The notes under the pieces were generated by a model. That model worked only from the letters and a program-made list of their open reading frames with translations. It was not told the origin of the DNA and did not search any database. Shown piece by piece: positions 61,358 through 64,000 of a stretch of 64,000 bases of DNA (its first letter is position 1; each line of letters opens with the position of its first letter). Source of the stretch: Ifrita kowaldi (lineage: Eukaryota; Chordata; Aves; Passeriformes; Cinclosomatidae); assembly GCA_013398055.1 (NCBI GenBank), contig VZRS01009607.1, positions 339,520 to 403,519 on the forward strand, given 5' to 3'. Made by a program: the position numbers and the translations under genes.

Positions 61358-64000
61358 TGAGTGTGACTGACAGCTACACACCTGTGAGGGCTGGAAATGA
61401 GAAGGGAAGCAGAGACAAACTCTCTGTGAGCAGCTGATAATACTGCAGGGGAGCAGGAGGAATAAAACACTGCAGAGGAGCTGTCAGCTTCCCGCTCTTC
61501 TTCTGTGGTGGGATTAGCAGAAAGGTTAGACTATACATTATCCAAGAGTCACTCTAATGATGTATCACTCTGAGGTTTTCACAAAATTAATCTCTCAATA
61601 ATAAGACATAATACAGGTTTCATGCATACTAGGTAATTAAAGAGCTTGATGAATAGATGAAAGAGTGAACGTTCTGGATCCTTAAACAAATCACAGCTTT
61701 AAATTTCATTAATTTTAAATTTACTCCAAGACCTAATTTAAAACTGGCAAAGCTTCTCTACCACTGAAATCAGAAATCATTAAATAAAACTGAATTGTAT
61801 TATTTATTGTTGTGTCAGGCCAATAAAATACATCAGCTTACAATGTCGGGATGGCAAAAATATGGCAGAACTTCACAATATTAAAAATAGTTTCAAAAAT
61901 TCACTGCAGCTCTTGGATGAAAATTTAAACAAGAAAATCTATTCACAGATACTTTCTTGGCTTTTTCATTTGCTGTCCTGTGCCTTGGGCCACCACGCTG
62001 AAAGGTTTGCAATAATTTAACCATCATCTGCTAGAGCTTCGAGGCGGGGAAGGCAAAGAAAGAGAGCACTGATTCTATCCGGTTTTTAAGCAAGGAAAAC
62101 CACGCAGGACATTTACTGAAGTCAGCAGGGAGCATCTGAATGTCTGCAGCACTCCAAAATACCACGGCCCAGGTAAAACAGACACTGCTTAAAGCACTTC
62201 TGCGAGGGTTCAAATTGCAATCAGAGCAAGAACTCTAAAATGCAAATAGGGAAAGCCACGAGAGAACAACAGTGAATCATAACTGGGAAAACAGTGAGTT
62301 AAAATAACTCTTTTACTATGAAATCAGGAAAAAACCCACAAGTGATTGCAAAGTAATCAACGAACAGAGTGTGGCAGTGACCTGGTAAGGCAGATCTCGT
62401 GGGCTGGCACCTCGGTGGTTGGTGTTGGTGCCACAGCCCAGCAGCCCCAGATGTGCCCTCCCGGCTCTCCTGGGCACCATCCCAGTCCTTGCTCCAGCCC
62501 TGCCACCAGCAGTGGCTCACTAAGCCAACAGGGAACTCTTCTTTTGTCAAATTCTCTTCCTGGGGCACCTGGGGCAGCAGGATGGCAGCGATTGCTGCCC
62601 TGCCCCGCTGCCCTCCCATCCTGAACACATGGACGCAGCCCCACGGACACCGGGCTGTTCTCCCTCTCTCTGAGGGCACACTGTGCCATTCACATCCAGC
62701 TCCAAAGCCAGTAAGTGCACTCCTGTTTATCAGAAATACAGGACTGGTTGAACTCTGCCCTGGTGTTCCTTGGAATTCAAGTTTAATAACGTTTGTTACA
62801 TCTGCTCCTTGTGAGGTTGGCTGCTGACGTTTCTCCCACAGGTACCTGAAGAGAAAAACTCCACAAACCTGTGCATTCACACAGGAGTGGCACAGCATAA
62901 ACTGCCCCTGTGCGGGCAGTGCCTTTCCAGGTTCTGTGCCCTTCATTTCAGGTCTATTCCCTTTATTTGTTTTATTATTCTCAGAGATTAACTTTCCATA
63001 TTTTTGCTTTTCTTCAGCACCTCACCTACGAAAGGGAACAATTTTCTTAGCCTTTTCCTTATTCTCTTATGTAAACCCATACAAAAAGATTATCTCCAAG
63101 TGTTGACATAACTCTCTCCCTCATCCCAATGCAGCAGATGAAGGGAGAAAAGCAAAGAGTTTTCAGAAGTGGCCCCTGCTGGCAAATATCCAGCTTATAG
63201 ACTTCCTATTGTTTTGCAAACAATTAGAAGCTTGAATTATCAGTTTGCTAGAACTGCATTTAAAGAAACCCTTCTGGGTTTCATCACTGGTAGCCTCTTT
63301 TATTTGATAACAATTCTCATTCCAATTTAACGATTTCCCTAAACTGTAGGACTAATGGAGCAAGGAAACTTCAGTGCATCCCTGAGCTTTGGTGAGCTCT
63401 GGTCTGAATGCAGCTCCCAGTCCAGCAGCTCCCAGCCTTGAAGGGGTCTTGACCAAAGCAGTTTTATGTCCTAGGACTGGAATAAAGCAGATTGACTCCC
63501 TAATGTTATGAATAATTCCAAACAAACATTTGGACAGCCAAAAGGATCAAGAGACACTGAAAAGCACACTGATAAACAAACACAGTGGGAATCCGTGATG
63601 CTCGTGAGATGCGTAAGTGGCTTCTTGCTGAAACATGAGAAGCTGTGGGTCATCTGAAAGTACTTGGAAAAGAAATGTGGGAGTTGTGACAACAATAAGG
63701 AAAGAATGAGCAAAGATGGATTAAAATACATGGTCTGTGGATCTTCAATTAAAATGTTGAAATCATAATTCTTTTCTGATTTTCATACCTGAAGCACTTT
63801 AATAGGGAATTTAAACAAGAGACCCCTAAAGGCCTGTTATCAGCATGCTAAAAATCCAGCTATAAAGCACAATTCTGCTTAGCAGCCATGCCCAAATCTG
63901 GATAAAGAAGAATCAGTGTGTGCTCCAATCTTTCTCTGTTGCCAAAAACAGGTGTTGCTTGGACCACTACTGCAGAGCCTCTCACGCGTTCACAGCTGAC
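61358..64000. other. Unique non-coding sequence
   Basis: No recognised gene or transposon. 61540-61950 is AT-rich and stop-dense. 62380-62720 is GC-richer and open on both strands at once, including a 215-codon - frame (62299-62946), but no domain is recognisable. Confidence 0.5.

Noticed and set aside
62299..62946. 215-codon - strand frame
   Set aside because: The GC-rich section is open on both strands at once (142 codons on +) and matches no family I recognise.
1..64000. CRISPR arrays, tRNA/rRNA genes, operons or prophage
   Set aside because: No direct repeats with unique spacers, no tRNA B-box-like GGTTCGAATCC words in context, and no dense coding. The sequence is vertebrate, not microbial.

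Overview
This window looks like euchromatic, non-coding DNA from a bird, most likely a songbird. The basis is three pieces of avian-type CR1 LINE, retroviral LTRs resembling those of songbird endogenous retroviruses, a low interspersed-repeat load, and moderate AT richness with no operon-like or phage-like gene packing. I found no protein-coding gene, tRNA, rRNA, snRNA or CpG-island promoter that I can support. The open reading frames present are short, lack recognisable domains, overlap on both strands, or are by-products of GC-rich tandem repeats. The window is best read as intergenic or long-intron sequence. The longest candidate proteins (252, 241, 208 and 205 codons) sit in a minisatellite, an LTR, a minisatellite, and anonymous sequence respectively.

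Layout, left to right: 1-8.9 kb is mostly unique sequence with two purine tracts. 8.9-9.7 kb is an LTR-like element on the + strand. 11.4-11.7 kb is a 44-bp minisatellite. 15.9-16.2 kb and 17.8-18.1 kb hold CR1 3' ends in opposite orientations. 24.18-24.63 kb is a solo LTR. 33.6 kb has a tiny CR1 3' remnant. 37.5 and 40.5 kb carry a 300-bp direct duplication. 43.6-44.5 kb is a second type of LTR on the - strand. 48.6-49.1 kb is an inverted copy of the 24-kb LTR. 59-61.2 kb contains a diverged direct repeat pair flanking a homogeneous 62-bp minisatellite, followed by an exon-like segment at 61.2 kb. Several AT-rich, repeat-free, ORF-poor blocks (about 13.3, 21.7, 22.7, 38.1, 50 and 57.8 kb) look like candidate conserved non-coding elements, but this cannot be tested without alignment.

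No genes can be seen working together here. The content is transposon remnants, tandem repeats, one local duplication and possible regulatory DNA. I did not find a convincing new biological system. The most useful leads are the 300-bp direct duplication, the homogeneous 62-bp minisatellite with its flanking repeat pair, the young inverted LTR pair, and the splice-site-bounded segment at 61200-61356.
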